From contig CAZGRP010000031.1 of the NCBI GenBank assembly GCA_964527995.1, positions 1 to 43,073 of the forward strand: DNA of 43,073 nt, read 5' to 3'. Every line of letters begins with the position of its first letter. Position 1 is the first letter of the stretch. Position numbers and translations under genes: made by a program. Under the pieces are notes generated by a model. The model saw only the letters and a list, made by a program, of their open reading frames with translations. It made no database searches and was not told where the DNA came from. Of the stretch, positions 25,496-33,724 are shown in pieces. Origin of the DNA: CAZGRP01 sp964527995. Lineage in GTDB: Bacteria; Zhuqueibacterota; Zhuqueibacteria; Oceanimicrobiales; CAZGRP01.

Positions 25496-26676
25496 AATCG
25501 ACGCAATCGCTCCCGCGCTTCGAGCAATGTCTCTTCCGTCTTGCAGAAGCAGAATCTCAATTTCGTGGAGCCTGCTTCGGGGAGATGGTAGAAGCTACTT
25601 CCAGGGACAGCAGCCAGACCGATCTTTTCCACCAGAAAAAGCGCCAGGTCCGTGTCGCCCCTCACCTCCGCAAGGCGTTCGAGCAAGGACGACACGTCCG
25701 TCATCACGTAGTAGGCGCCCTGGGGCGTGTAGCAGTCGAACCCGGCCTCTCGAAGCATGGAAATCGTGAGGTTGCGCTTGCGGGTGTACATCAAGGCCAG
25801 ATCGGCGTAGTATTGCCGATCCAGCCGCAAGGCCCGGGCAGCAGCCTCCTGCAGCGGCGCAGCCGCCCCCACGGTCAGAAAATCGTGCACCTTGCGAATG
25901 GCGGCCGTAATCGGCTCGGCGGCGATAGCCCAACCAACACGCCATCCGGTCAGGCTATAGCTTTTCGAGATGCCATTGATCGTCACGGTGCGCTCGAACA
26001 TCCCTTCGAGGGCGGCGATACTGACATGCTCGCGGCCGTCATAAAGAATGTGCTCATAGATTTCGTCCGTGATCGCAACCACGTCCCAGTGCTGGCACAG
26101 GCCGGCGATGACTTCGAGCTCTTGCCGGCTGAACACCTTGCCGGTGGGATTGTTGGGCGTATTCACGATGATGGCTTTGGTTCGCCGATTGAAAGCCGCA
26201 CGCAGTTCTTCTTCGTCGAAAAACCACTCTCCTCTTTCGTCGTCACCCGGCGGTTCATGCAAGGTGACAAAACGTGGCGTCGCGCCCGAGAGGATGGCGT
26301 CGGGCGTGTAGTTCTCGTAGAACGGTTCGAAGATAATCACTTCATCGCCGGGGTTGATCAGCGCAAGGAGGGCAGCCATCATGGCTTCGGTGGCACCACA
26401 GGTGACGGTGACGTGGCGCTCGGGGTCGACCCGCAGGCGGTTGTACCAGCACGCCTTTTCAGCAATCGCCTGCCGTAACGACGGTGCGCCCCAGGTGATG
26501 GCGTACTGATTGATCTCGGCCCGGATGGCTTCCATAGCCGCTTCCTTGACGGCGTCCGGGGCTGGAAAGTCGGGAAAGCCCTGGGCCAGGTTGACCCCGG
26601 CGTGCAGGTTGCATAGCCGTGTCATCTCGCGGATGACCGACTCCGTAAACCTCGCTGTCTTGTGCGACAGCTTCAT
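25492..26676 (-). CDS. Class I/II PLP aminotransferase, kynurenine/methionine aminotransferase type
   Basis: 394 residues from ATG 26676-26674, preceded by GGGAGGCTTCGCAACC. Fold type I marks: N-terminal NLAQGFPDFPAPD, the NTPNNPTGKVF loop, DEIYEHILYDG, PLP-lysine K238 in GISKSYSLTGWR, and C-terminal R in KLRFCFCKTEE. The N-terminal wording fits the YbdL/kynurenine aminotransferase II-like group that transaminates methionine, aromatic or glutamine-derived 2-oxoacids. Product is cytoplasmic. It is the first gene of a two-gene unit with the lipoprotein protease, with a good promoter at 26706-26734. Confidence 0.92.
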   Translation of the reverse strand: MKLSHKTARFTESVIREMTRLCNLHAGVNLAQGFPDFPAPDAVKEAAMEAIRAEINQYAITWGAPSLRQAIAEKACWYNRLRVDPERHVTVTCGATEAMMAALLALINPGDEVIIFEPFYENYTPDAILSGATPRFVTLHEPPGDDERGEWFFDEEELRAAFNRRTKAIIVNTPNNPTGKVFSRQELEVIAGLCQHWDVVAITDEIYEHILYDGREHVSIAALEGMFERTVTINGISKSYSLTGWRVGWAIAAEPITAAIRKVHDFLTVGAAAPLQEAAARALRLDRQYYADLALMYTRKRNLTISMLREAGFDCYTPQGAYYVMTDVSSLLERLAEVRGDTDLALFLVEKIGLAAVPGSSFYHLPEAGSTKLRFCFCKTEETLLEARERLRRL

Positions 26677-26705
26677 GGTTGCGAAGCCTCCCGGTTTGGC
26701 AATGA

Positions 26706-26734
26706 ATTGTAGACAAATCAGCCTTAAAAGGCAA
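26706..26734 (-). promoter_or_regulatory. Sigma-70 promoter of the aminotransferase unit
   Basis: Minus strand TTGCCT (26734-26729), 17-base spacer, TACAAT (26711-26706). About 30 bases upstream of the ATG. Confidence 0.6.
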
Positions 26735-26735
26735 G

Positions 26736-26944
26736 AGCTTTTTGCCGGGCTGCGGAAGGCCGTCCTGAGGCGGATGTGGAGATTGGGATTGCGGGTTGCG
26801 GTCTTCTGGCCGGTGGGGGCCACCGCTCCCCCCATCGCTGAGCGGCGGCTTACGAAATCCCCTGCGGGAGCTACGGCACTGAGGCACCCGAATTTCTGAT
26901 TGCCAGTTTCTGATACCTGAGCCGCGGTGCCGCGGTTGGGCCTG
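26736..26944. other. Intergenic stretch, no gene seen; hairpin at 26922-26935
   Basis: Between the aminotransferase promoter and the end of the DUF4097 gene. It holds word-like fragments (GATTGGGATTGCGGGTTGCGG; CCCCTGCGGGAGC) of the sort found in dispersed intergenic repeats, and a CCGCG-GTGC-CGCGG hairpin that may mark the end of the DUF4097 transcript. No credible coding frame. Confidence 0.5.
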
Positions 26945-27952
26945 CTATCTCTTCTCGATCCGGATGCCGCCTCCCGAAGTCTTCAAGGTGATCAAAGGCC
27001 CGCCGCCATTCAGCTTGCCTTGCAGGTGGCTGCGGCCGATTTCGCCCTGCACCATGACCGGCAGCTCTGACCTGACACGGCCGCCGGACGTCTTGGCGTC
27101 GATCTCGGCGCGGACGTCCGGATCGAGGCGCAGGGTGATCGACCCACCCGAGCTCTTCAGCGTCATCGGCGCGTCCGGTTGGCCGACGACCTCGGCTTCG
27201 ACGCTGCCTCCGGAGGTGGAGGCGTCCACCACGCCATAGATTTCAATCAGCCGAATCCCGCCGCCCGAAGTGTGCGCAATCAGATCGCCCCGCACCTTCT
27301 GTGCCCGGATCGAGCCGCCGGACGTGATGCACTCAGCAGGGCCATCGATGTCGCGCAACCGGATGCTGCCCCCGGAAGTGTGCAGCGTCACTTCGTCACC
27401 GATCTTCTCGGCCGTGATCGAACCGCCACTCGTCTTGGCCATCACCGGTCCTGTGATGTCGAACGCCTTGATCGAGCCGCCCGAAGTCCGCACCTCTGCC
27501 CGACCGTCCAGATTGCGGGCATCGATGCTGCCGCCACCGGTTTTCACATCGACATTGAACTTGTGGGGCACTTCGATGGTGAACTCGACCCGGAGGCGAT
27601 TGCGCCGGAACCAGCCCATGGGACGATCGTACTCGCCGGTCACCTCGACGCCGCGGTTGGTCCGCCGGAACTCCAGGGCAAACCTCTTGAACAGGCGCTT
27701 GGCCCGGCGCTCACTGACATCGTCGACCCCCTTCAAGACGCGGATATGCACTTGCCGATCGCCGGAGCCTTCGATTCGTACCGAGCCCAAGTCCGAACGC
27801 AAGATCAGCGTTTTCCCCGGCTCAACCTCGTAGCGCTTTTCGATCACCTCTTCGTAGTCGTAGCGATGGGGCCGCTGTGCGGTTGCGGCTTGGGTCAGAA
27901 CGAACAACGGCACCAGCCAAAGGCCTGCCCGCAGCTTCCAGTTCGCGATCAT
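26945..27952 (-). CDS. DUF4097 beta-repeat exported protein, TSGGSI type
   Basis: 335 residues; ATG 27952-27950 after GGAGGAGAA. A signal peptide ends near TQAATAQ. Residues about 140-335 carry about ten copies of a (T/S)-S-G-G-(S/G)-I motif at mostly 19-residue spacing (57 bases), each turn of a right-handed parallel beta-solenoid. DUF4097 is annotated as a putative adhesin family, but its role is unproven. It is the last gene of the ECF sigma/anti-sigma run and 68 bases after a second DUF4097 gene. The two paralogs differ in the repeat word (TSGGSI here, TSGGDV/TAGGEV there), so they are an old pair, not a recent copy. Export through the Sec pathway is predicted, no membrane anchor is seen. 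Confidence 0.88.
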   Translation of the reverse strand: MIANWKLRAGLWLVPLFVLTQAATAQRPHRYDYEEVIEKRYEVEPGKTLILRSDLGSVRIEGSGDRQVHIRVLKGVDDVSERRAKRLFKRFALEFRRTNRGVEVTGEYDRPMGWFRRNRLRVEFTIEVPHKFNVDVKTGGGSIDARNLDGRAEVRTSGGSIKAFDITGPVMAKTSGGSITAEKIGDEVTLHTSGGSIRLRDIDGPAECITSGGSIRAQKVRGDLIAHTSGGGIRLIEIYGVVDASTSGGSVEAEVVGQPDAPMTLKSSGGSITLRLDPDVRAEIDAKTSGGRVRSELPVMVQGEIGRSHLQGKLNGGGPLITLKTSGGGIRIEKR

Positions 27953-28020
27953 TTCTCCTCCTCAGCTCGATCGTTGAAAAGACCACCGTATCCTCCTCGG
28001 GTGCAGGGCCGCCGGGCCGG

Positions 28021-29274
28021 TCAACGCTTGCGGATGACGATGTCGCCGTTGATCGTCTCCAAGCGAATCAGATCGCCGCCGCCGTTCAAGTCGCCCGAGG
28101 CCCGCAGAATGCGCCGGTTGTTCCGGCCCCGGCCTCCCTCTTCGGTGAGGGTCAAAGGAAAATCGGATTGGATCGTATAATCTCCCCAGCGCTGCATACG
28201 GATTTTTGCCTTCACGGTTGCCGGAATTGACTTCGGCAGGACGAGCAAGAGATCTCCTGCGGCTGTGGACAGGTCGATGTGGTGGTCCTGTGTAAAATCG
28301 GTCAACGTCACCTCCACCTGAATACTCCCGCCAGCCGTCCGCGCCTCGACGTAGCCGCGGATGTCGTCGAGGTCGATCTCCCCGCCGGCTGTCTTGGCCA
28401 CAACTCCCACACCGATGTCGCTGGCCCGGACCTCGCCGCCCGCCGTGGATGCCTCGACCGGGCCTGCGCACTTGGCAAGAGTCACGTCGCCGCCAGCGGT
28501 CCGCGCCGACACCGCGCCACGAGCCTGACGGATGTCCACATCACCTCCCGATGTGGACGCGTTCACCTCGCCAGCATCCTCAACAGTGATATCTCCACCC
28601 GCGCTCCTGAGCCGGACCGACTTCCGGGCATGCGTGACGGTTACGTCGCCGCCCGAGGTGCTGGCATCGACCACACCAGAGAGACGCTGCAATCTGATGC
28701 CACCGCCCGACGTCCGTACTCGGATATCACCCCCGATGTCGCTTGCTTCGACATCGCCACCTGAGGTCCGCGCCTCTACCTCGCCGTCGATCTGTTTCAT
28801 GACCAGACTGCCAGCGGCGGTGGACAACTGCACTTGCCCCTGGATTCCGGACACTTCAAGATCGCCCTGTCGCGCTTCGATCTCGACGTTGAATCTGCGA
28901 GGTACCTCTACAAGGTAGTTGCTCTTGATCCAGGACCGCGACTCATGGCTGCCCTCGATGGTGATGACGTCGCCGTCCACCTCATAGGCCGTGCGAACGC
29001 GCTGCATGGCGGTGCGCGCCTCCTCCTCGGTGTAGACGTCCAGGCGCATCTTTTCGCGCACCACGACCTTCCTGGCATCCGTTCCTCGCACAGTCACATC
29101 GCCGCGCACGCGAGTCATGCGCAGAGTTCCTCCGGGAGCCACGTCGAATGTCTGAACGGTCTCACCGACAAAGTAGCGCCCCCGTTTGTGGACCTCCTGG
29201 CCCTGAAGCGGGGTTGTTGCCATGCTCAGCACAAGCAGGGCGGCGGAAAGCGAGCACATCCACAACGAAGTCAT
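28021..29274 (-). CDS. DUF4097 beta-repeat exported protein, TSGGDV/TAGGEV type
   Basis: 417 residues from ATG 29274-29272, which lies three bases behind GGAGGAG; a GTG or an upstream ATG at 29292 has no such site. The signal peptide ends near PLQGQ. After a strand-rich front part (to about 140) come nine or more turns of a 19-residue solenoid, with words such as TSGGDVEAS, TSGGGIRLQ, TAGGDVTLA and TAGGEIDLD. Acidic residues at the turns (GGD, GGE) set it apart from the neighbouring paralog with GGS. It follows the anti-sigma gene by about 66 bases. Probable targets of the sigma factor; function not known beyond the family name putative adhesin. Confidence 0.87.
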   Translation of the reverse strand: MTSLWMCSLSAALLVLSMATTPLQGQEVHKRGRYFVGETVQTFDVAPGGTLRMTRVRGDVTVRGTDARKVVVREKMRLDVYTEEEARTAMQRVRTAYEVDGDVITIEGSHESRSWIKSNYLVEVPRRFNVEIEARQGDLEVSGIQGQVQLSTAAGSLVMKQIDGEVEARTSGGDVEASDIGGDIRVRTSGGGIRLQRLSGVVDASTSGGDVTVTHARKSVRLRSAGGDITVEDAGEVNASTSGGDVDIRQARGAVSARTAGGDVTLAKCAGPVEASTAGGEVRASDIGVGVVAKTAGGEIDLDDIRGYVEARTAGGSIQVEVTLTDFTQDHHIDLSTAAGDLLLVLPKSIPATVKAKIRMQRWGDYTIQSDFPLTLTEEGGRGRNNRRILRASGDLNGGGDLIRLETINGDIVIRKR

Positions 29275-29340
29275 GTTCTCCTCCACGTCCATCTATCGCG
29301 GTTGCGTCTCCAGGTTCGCTTGGAAATGGGCCGCATCGAT

Positions 29341-30306
29341 CTACAGTCGACCCGGGAAATTCGGATTCTGCAGGCGCCGGATCGCCCGCCGCGCTCGCGT
29401 GCGCACCGCAGCGCTGCTGTCCTTTCTGGCGCTTCTCTCGAGTACGGGTGCCACCTCGGCCGGCCTTGCGGTGAGGCTCAGGACACGGATAGTCTCCATG
29501 CGCACGACCTCACTCGGATCGTGCAACAATGTCCAGATAAGGGCGTCGCGGACCTGCGCCTCAGACAGCATCGGCTCGAGGGCATCGATGACTTTGAGCC
29601 GGACCCCAAGCGTGGTGTCCGTTTTCAAGGCCCGCAACAACGCATCGATGACATTCTGGTCGAAGCGTGCCGGCGTGCCCAAGGCTTTGATTGCCCTGAG
29701 CCGGAGAGAGGGATCGCCACGAGCCAGGGCTTCGGTGAGGACCTGGCGGATGCCCTCGTCCTGTGGACGGCCGCGCAGGGTGACCGGCTCCCGCGGGATG
29801 GTGCGCACCTCCACCAGCCCTGTCTGGGGATCGAATCGAATCGACGCGACCGGGGCCTCCGCTGTCGCCGAAAGAAGTCTCTGCTGGACAGCCGCTGCCC
29901 GCGAGGGTTCGCCGCCCAGGCGCTGCGGCGCCGAAGGCCACAGGTAATGTCCGGCCAGCACTCCGGCAGCCAGCATTGCGGTGGCTGCGGCCAGACGCGG
30001 CACCTGCTGACCGATATTCTCAAACCAGTCTCGAACACCAAGCAGCCACTCGGAAGCGCGGCCCCGGTGTTCACCTTGGCGCAGGCGGAGCTGCAGTTGC
30101 GCCCTGGCGCGAGCGAGAAGGGCGTCATCGGGTTCGTATCTTGGGGCGCGGCGCACCAGGCCGAGAAGCGACCTCAGTTCATCGAGCTCGGCGGCACATC
30201 GGTCACAGACTCGTACGTGGTTCTGTAACCGCTGCTCCTCACCCTCCTCGAGCTCACCAGAGACCATCAGCGGCAGGAGGCGCTGGTACTGCGAACAATC
30301 GCTCAT
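29341..30306 (-). CDS. Anti-sigma factor-like protein: zinc finger, TM helix, HEAT repeats
   Basis: 321 residues from ATG 30306-30304, behind GGAGGTTGC; the start overlaps the sigma gene stop as ATGA, the usual sigma/anti-sigma coupling. The N-terminus has C4 and the zinc-binding H30-x3-C34-x2-C37 motif of ZAS anti-sigma domains (HVRVCDRC). A single membrane helix lies at about 104-122 (LAAATAMLAAGVLAGHYLW). The periplasmic C-terminal part (about 190-315) is made of HEAT-like repeats (LRLRAIKALGTPARFDQNVI; VRLKVIDALEPMLSEAQVRD). The family pattern suggests it holds the sigma factor in the membrane and senses something outside. The HEAT domain as sensor is inference. Confidence 0.87.
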   Translation of the reverse strand: MSDCSQYQRLLPLMVSGELEEGEEQRLQNHVRVCDRCAAELDELRSLLGLVRRAPRYEPDDALLARARAQLQLRLRQGEHRGRASEWLLGVRDWFENIGQQVPRLAAATAMLAAGVLAGHYLWPSAPQRLGGEPSRAAAVQQRLLSATAEAPVASIRFDPQTGLVEVRTIPREPVTLRGRPQDEGIRQVLTEALARGDPSLRLRAIKALGTPARFDQNVIDALLRALKTDTTLGVRLKVIDALEPMLSEAQVRDALIWTLLHDPSEVVRMETIRVLSLTARPAEVAPVLERSARKDSSAAVRTRARRAIRRLQNPNFPGRL

Positions 30307-30875
30307 GCAACCTCCGTGAATGGCTTGAGTTCTTTCTGAAGCTTCCGGGTGGCGCGGAAGAGGTAGTTCTTGACCGTACCCTCGGCACAATCGAGAATTC
30401 GGGCAATCTCTCGAAGCCGGTGCCCATGGTAATGGCGGAGCACGAAGACGGCTCTCTGCTTCGCTGGCAGCGTTTCCAAGGCCCGGGCGATCTGGTGGCC
30501 GATTTCGGTGTTGAGCATCTGCGATTCCGGATCGAGGCCATCATCCGGCAGAGACAGGAGCCAGTCTCCGCCGTCCCACCCGATGCCGGGGTCTCGGTTC
30601 CGGCGGCGGCTGCGCGACCTGCGGAAGTTGATGCACTGGTTCACGACCACTCGGTAGAGCCAGGTTCGGAATTCGCTCTCGAAGCGGAAACGGGGCAGTG
30701 CCTTGTAGACCTTGATGAAGATCTCCTGAAAGACGTCTTCGGCATCCTGTGTATTATTGAGCATGCTCATCGCCAACTGCATCACCTGCCGGTCATACCG
30801 CCGCACCAGACGATCGAAAGCCCGAAGATCGCCGGCCTGGGCGGACTCGATCAGGGTTCGCTCTTCGTTTTCCAT
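30303..30875 (-). CDS. ECF RNA polymerase sigma factor
   Basis: 190 residues; ATG 30875-30873 with CGGAG upstream. Region 2 (about 22-85) has the core-binding and -10 residues DAEDVFQEIFIKVYKAL and FRTWLYRVVVNQCINFRR; region 4 (about 130-185) has LPAKQRAVFVLRHYHGHRLR and the helix-turn-helix AEGTVKNYLFRATRKL. Linker is short, no extra domain. The anti-sigma gene overlaps its end by four bases. A possible autoregulated promoter of ECF type precedes it at 30908-30935. The two DUF4097 genes downstream are likely regulon members. Confidence 0.93.
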   Translation of the reverse strand: MENEERTLIESAQAGDLRAFDRLVRRYDRQVMQLAMSMLNNTQDAEDVFQEIFIKVYKALPRFRFESEFRTWLYRVVVNQCINFRRSRSRRRNRDPGIGWDGGDWLLSLPDDGLDPESQMLNTEIGHQIARALETLPAKQRAVFVLRHYHGHRLREIARILDCAEGTVKNYLFRATRKLQKELKPFTEVA

Positions 30876-30907
30876 GGGCTCCGAGAAGTTCTCTTAACTC
30901 TGAATCG

Positions 30908-30935
30908 TTAGACACACGGCAGATGGAAAGGTTTG
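30908..30935 (-). promoter_or_regulatory. Candidate ECF-type promoter in front of the sigma gene
   Basis: Minus strand CAAACCTT (30935-30928), 14 bases, GTCTAA (30913-30908). It resembles the sigma-E-type pattern GGAACTT...GTCTAA, with the AAC-CTT -35 core imperfect. Located 33 bases before the ATG, it would allow self-activation. Confidence 0.4.
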
Positions 30936-31073
30936 CAGCCGAGCCGGTGGACCTGCGGCGCAGCCATTCCGCTGGCGCTCACGTCTCGATGAGGCCAGGT
31001 GCGCGGCGACCCATTTCCATGGGTTTCATCCCGCAGGCAGCGCCTCCACCACAACACGACTTCGTGAATCGCC

Positions 31074-31102
31074 TTGCATTTGTACCCTTGTTTGAATACC
31101 TT
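31074..31102 (+). promoter_or_regulatory. Candidate promoter of the deoxynucleoside kinase gene
   Basis: TTGCAT (31074-31079), 17-base spacer, TACCTT (31097-31102), 40 bases upstream of the ATG at 31142. Medium-quality match. Confidence 0.4.
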
Positions 31103-31141
31103 CTTCACCGAGCCGTCGACCAACGTGCAAGGAAGCAATCG

Positions 31142-31843
31142 ATGCCCCATCCGGACAACATCTTCGTGGCGATTGCCGGCAACATTGGGGTCGGCAAGAC
31201 GACACTGACAGGGCTGTTGCACCGCCGATTTCAGTGGCGGCCCTTTTTCGAGACCGTGGCCGAAAACCCATACCTGGCCGACTTCTACGACGACATGCAG
31301 CGCTGGGCTTTCCACTCGCAGATCTTTTTTCTGACCCAGCGATTGAAGATGCATCTAGAGCTCCAGGAATGGGCCGGCGTCTGCGTGCAAGACCGCACCA
31401 TCTACGAAGACGCTGAGATCTTCGCCCAGAACCTGTTCGAATCCGGCTGCATGACCGGGCGTGACTTCCAGTCCTACCAGGACCTCTACCAGACGCTGGC
31501 CGGGTCGTTGAAGCGCCCGGATCTCGTTGTCTATCTGAAGGCCTCTCCGTGGACACTCGTCAGCCGCATCCGCAAACGCGGCCGCGAGTATGAGCGTGAC
31601 ATCGACAGGGAGTATCTGCTCAAGCTGAATCTGGCCTACAATCGGTGGGTCAAGCGGATCGCGGAGAAATGGAGTGTTCTTGTCGTCGACACCGACGACT
31701 ACGACATGGAGCGCGATGTCAACTGGCTGGAGAGTATCGTCGAGGCCATCTGCGAGCGTGTCGCCACGGCGGCCCGGCGTTCCACTGGCGGTGGCGACGA
31801 AGAACGCGCCGGACAAGTCACGTGTGAAGACCGGAAGACGTAG
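31142..31843 (+). CDS. Deoxynucleoside kinase
   Basis: 233 residues from ATG 31142, which follows AAGGAAGCAATCG; earlier in-frame ATGs have neither site nor family sequence. Walker A is G13-N-I-G-V-G-K-T20. The family motif DRTIYEDAEIFA at about 85-95 (like DRS-x-x-x-D in dCK/dGK) and the later lid region RIRKRGREYERDIDREYL are characteristic of dNK/dCK/dGK enzymes, which phosphorylate deoxynucleosides with ATP for salvage. The predicted specificity (purine or pyrimidine) is not clear. It stands alone, with divergent ECF unit upstream and convergent end of the motor block 26 bases downstream. Confidence 0.93.
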   Translation: MPHPDNIFVAIAGNIGVGKTTLTGLLHRRFQWRPFFETVAENPYLADFYDDMQRWAFHSQIFFLTQRLKMHLELQEWAGVCVQDRTIYEDAEIFAQNLFESGCMTGRDFQSYQDLYQTLAGSLKRPDLVVYLKASPWTLVSRIRKRGREYERDIDREYLLKLNLAYNRWVKRIAEKWSVLVVDTDDYDMERDVNWLESIVEAICERVATAARRSTGGGDEERAGQVTCEDRKT

Positions 31844-31869
31844 CCAGCTTGCACCGCCTCCCGCTACCG

Positions 31870-33183
31870 CTAACCGATCTTCTGAAACACCAATGGATAC
31901 TGGACCGTCACGTAGCCCTCATCGATAGGCTCCCACTTCAGCCGCCGGATGACATCGAGGATCTCACGCTCGAACGAGGCATTCTTGATGTTGGAACTGA
32001 TGATGCGGTACGTGGCCACGCGGCCGTCGGGCGCGATGGTGATCTCGACCACCATCTTACCGCCAAGCTCGGGGTCCTTTTTGAGGTATTTGTTGTAGAT
32101 GTATTCGATCCGGCCGTAGTAGGAGACGATGACGGAACGGATGGACTCTTCGGTACGTTTCCCCTCCGCCTCGCGTGTGGCCTCCATGCGCCCCACACGT
32201 TGAAGCTGGACCGAACCCTTCTTCTCCAGCTTCACGGTTTCCACGTCATCGATATCGGACAGAATGTCGTCGATGCCGCCGCTCTGGCTCAGAGCCAGGA
32301 GCTCGTCCAGTTGTTCGCCGCGCTTATTGCTGCCGCGCCCGACCTTCAGGTTGGTGGTGGAAAGCACCTCGTTGATCTGGGCAGCCAGCCCTTTGTCCAC
32401 CAGAAAGTCGACCACCGAGCTGCTCTGGTTGCTGGGGCCGACGCCGCCGAGAAGACCAAGAATCCCCTGGCTGGTCGGATTCACCTCGCGGTTGGACTTC
32501 CGCGCAGACCGCGCCCGGCCGGCTTTTTTCTTGGGCTTTGCAGCACTTCCGACATTCCCGGCTTCGCTGCCCGCAGTGGACCTTGCAGCTTCGCGCGGTT
32601 TGATCACGAAACGGGCCAGCCGCTGCGGTGTCAATTCCGGTCGCGGCCGCGGCCGTCGGTGGATGTTCTTTTTCGAAAACGAAAACAGAACCACTGAATT
32701 CAGCACGAGCAAGACCACAAGAATGGCCTTGAAGCCGACGTCACGCGTCAGGCTGCGGAGGGTCGTGCGGGTCCACGAGAACGCCTCTAGACCTCGCGCG
32801 TCCAGGGTGCCGGTCCTGCCGTCGAACACGAACTCGAGGCGGATTTCCCCGATCTTGACGTAGCCATACTTGCCCGGAGTGATCGGAAAAAGGTAGGAGC
32901 CACCCTTGCGAGGCAGCACGTCCTGCAGGATCAAATCGGCCAGGGAAAGGCGCGAATCCTGCAGACGAACCTCGCCTTCGATGCCGGGCAACAGGTGCAG
33001 GAAGTAACAACCACTTCCACCGCTCACCAGAACATGGCGCTTCGGAAAACCATGGGCAAAGACGGTCAGATCGTTTTCCGGGCTGGGACCGACGGTCAGC
33101 CTGTCCTTTGGGCGCAGGTGCCGCTCGATGGTGTGGCCGCCACGCACGATGCGCAGCGTCAGGTATGCATTCCTTTTGGCCAT
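31870..33183 (-). CDS. FHA-like / TM / AgmX-PglI (TonB-like) C-terminal protein
   Basis: 437 residues. Residues about 1-120 form a degenerate FHA-like beta domain (LTVGPSPENDLTVF and FPKRHVLV replace the conserved GR and S-x-x-H), followed by a TM helix at 150-169, a basic/Ala-Lys linker, and a C-terminal domain from about 340 with VIVSYYGRIEYIYNKYLKKD, PELGGKMVVEITIAPDGRV and YPLVFQKIG, the signature of the AgmX/PglI C-terminal domain. This domain order matches PglI/GltG in the Myxococcus gliding machine. N-terminus cytoplasmic, C-terminus periplasmic. It ends the minus-strand block and begins 6 bases after the second ExbD. The linking of a motor to the outer parts is known for TonB-type domains and inferred here. 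Confidence 0.85.
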   Translation of the reverse strand: MAKRNAYLTLRIVRGGHTIERHLRPKDRLTVGPSPENDLTVFAHGFPKRHVLVSGGSGCYFLHLLPGIEGEVRLQDSRLSLADLILQDVLPRKGGSYLFPITPGKYGYVKIGEIRLEFVFDGRTGTLDARGLEAFSWTRTTLRSLTRDVGFKAILVVLLVLNSVVLFSFSKKNIHRRPRPRPELTPQRLARFVIKPREAARSTAGSEAGNVGSAAKPKKKAGRARSARKSNREVNPTSQGILGLLGGVGPSNQSSSVVDFLVDKGLAAQINEVLSTTNLKVGRGSNKRGEQLDELLALSQSGGIDDILSDIDDVETVKLEKKGSVQLQRVGRMEATREAEGKRTEESIRSVIVSYYGRIEYIYNKYLKKDPELGGKMVVEITIAPDGRVATYRIISSNIKNASFEREILDVIRRLKWEPIDEGYVTVQYPLVFQKIG

Positions 33184-33189
33184 GACGCC

Positions 33190-33711
33190 TTATGAACTCT
33201 CTTGCGTGACTGCGAGCAGCAAGTTGTTGTAGCCCACCTGGCCGCAGGTGAACATGACTTTCTTGAGAAGCCCAAAGGGAATTTCGCGGTCCCCCTGAAT
33301 GGTGATCTCACCACGAAACCGTAGCTTCGGGTTCAATGCAGCCAGCTGTTCGGTCGTCTTCCGGGTACGCTCCAGCTCTCGCTTCAGCTCCGGAATGAGC
33401 AGTCGCCGACTGCGCAACACCTCGGCAACCGGCACCAGCGGCTGGCCATCAAAGATCAGCCACTGTCCGGTCACCATGACGATGGGCGTCGGCTTGGGCT
33501 CCTTTTGGGCCGTGGACTGCGGCAGCTTGATGTCTTTGGCAACCGTGATGATCTCGCCTTCGGCCGAATAGCTGTTCAGAAGAAAGACGAGCAGAATTGT
33601 GAACATGTCCATCATCGACGTCAGCTTGACGGTGAAGTTTCCCTGCCGTCGCCGGCGCCGCCGTGGGACGACCGTAAAGGTCTCACTACTCAGTTGCAGT
33701 TTTCCAGGCAT
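33190..33711 (-). CDS. ExbD/TolR-type motor subunit with the conserved TM aspartate
   Basis: 173 residues: a basic R-x6 stretch at 17-22, then one TM helix at about 30-48 in which D35 (SMMDMF) is the proton-carrying aspartate of TolR/ExbD, and a periplasmic domain with long helix (SRRLLIPELKRELERTRKTT) and LLLAVTQ at the end. It pairs with the TolQ-type gene in the block and with another ExbD-like gene 13 bases upstream. In Myxococcus, motor AglRQS has one TolQ and two TolR proteins in the same way; this would be the AglQ- or AglS-like member. Start ATG 33711-33709. Separated from the FHA/TonB gene by 6 bases. Confidence 0.9.
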   Translation of the reverse strand: MPGKLQLSSETFTVVPRRRRRRQGNFTVKLTSMMDMFTILLVFLLNSYSAEGEIITVAKDIKLPQSTAQKEPKPTPIVMVTGQWLIFDGQPLVPVAEVLRSRRLLIPELKRELERTRKTTEQLAALNPKLRFRGEITIQGDREIPFGLLKKVMFTCGQVGYNNLLLAVTQESS

Positions 33712-33724
33712 GACGCTTCAACCT

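Noticed and set aside
26945..29274. Regularly spaced short DNA repeats as a CRISPR array
   Set aside because: The 57-base period is imperfect, in frame, and encodes the DUF4097 19-residue solenoid on the minus strand.
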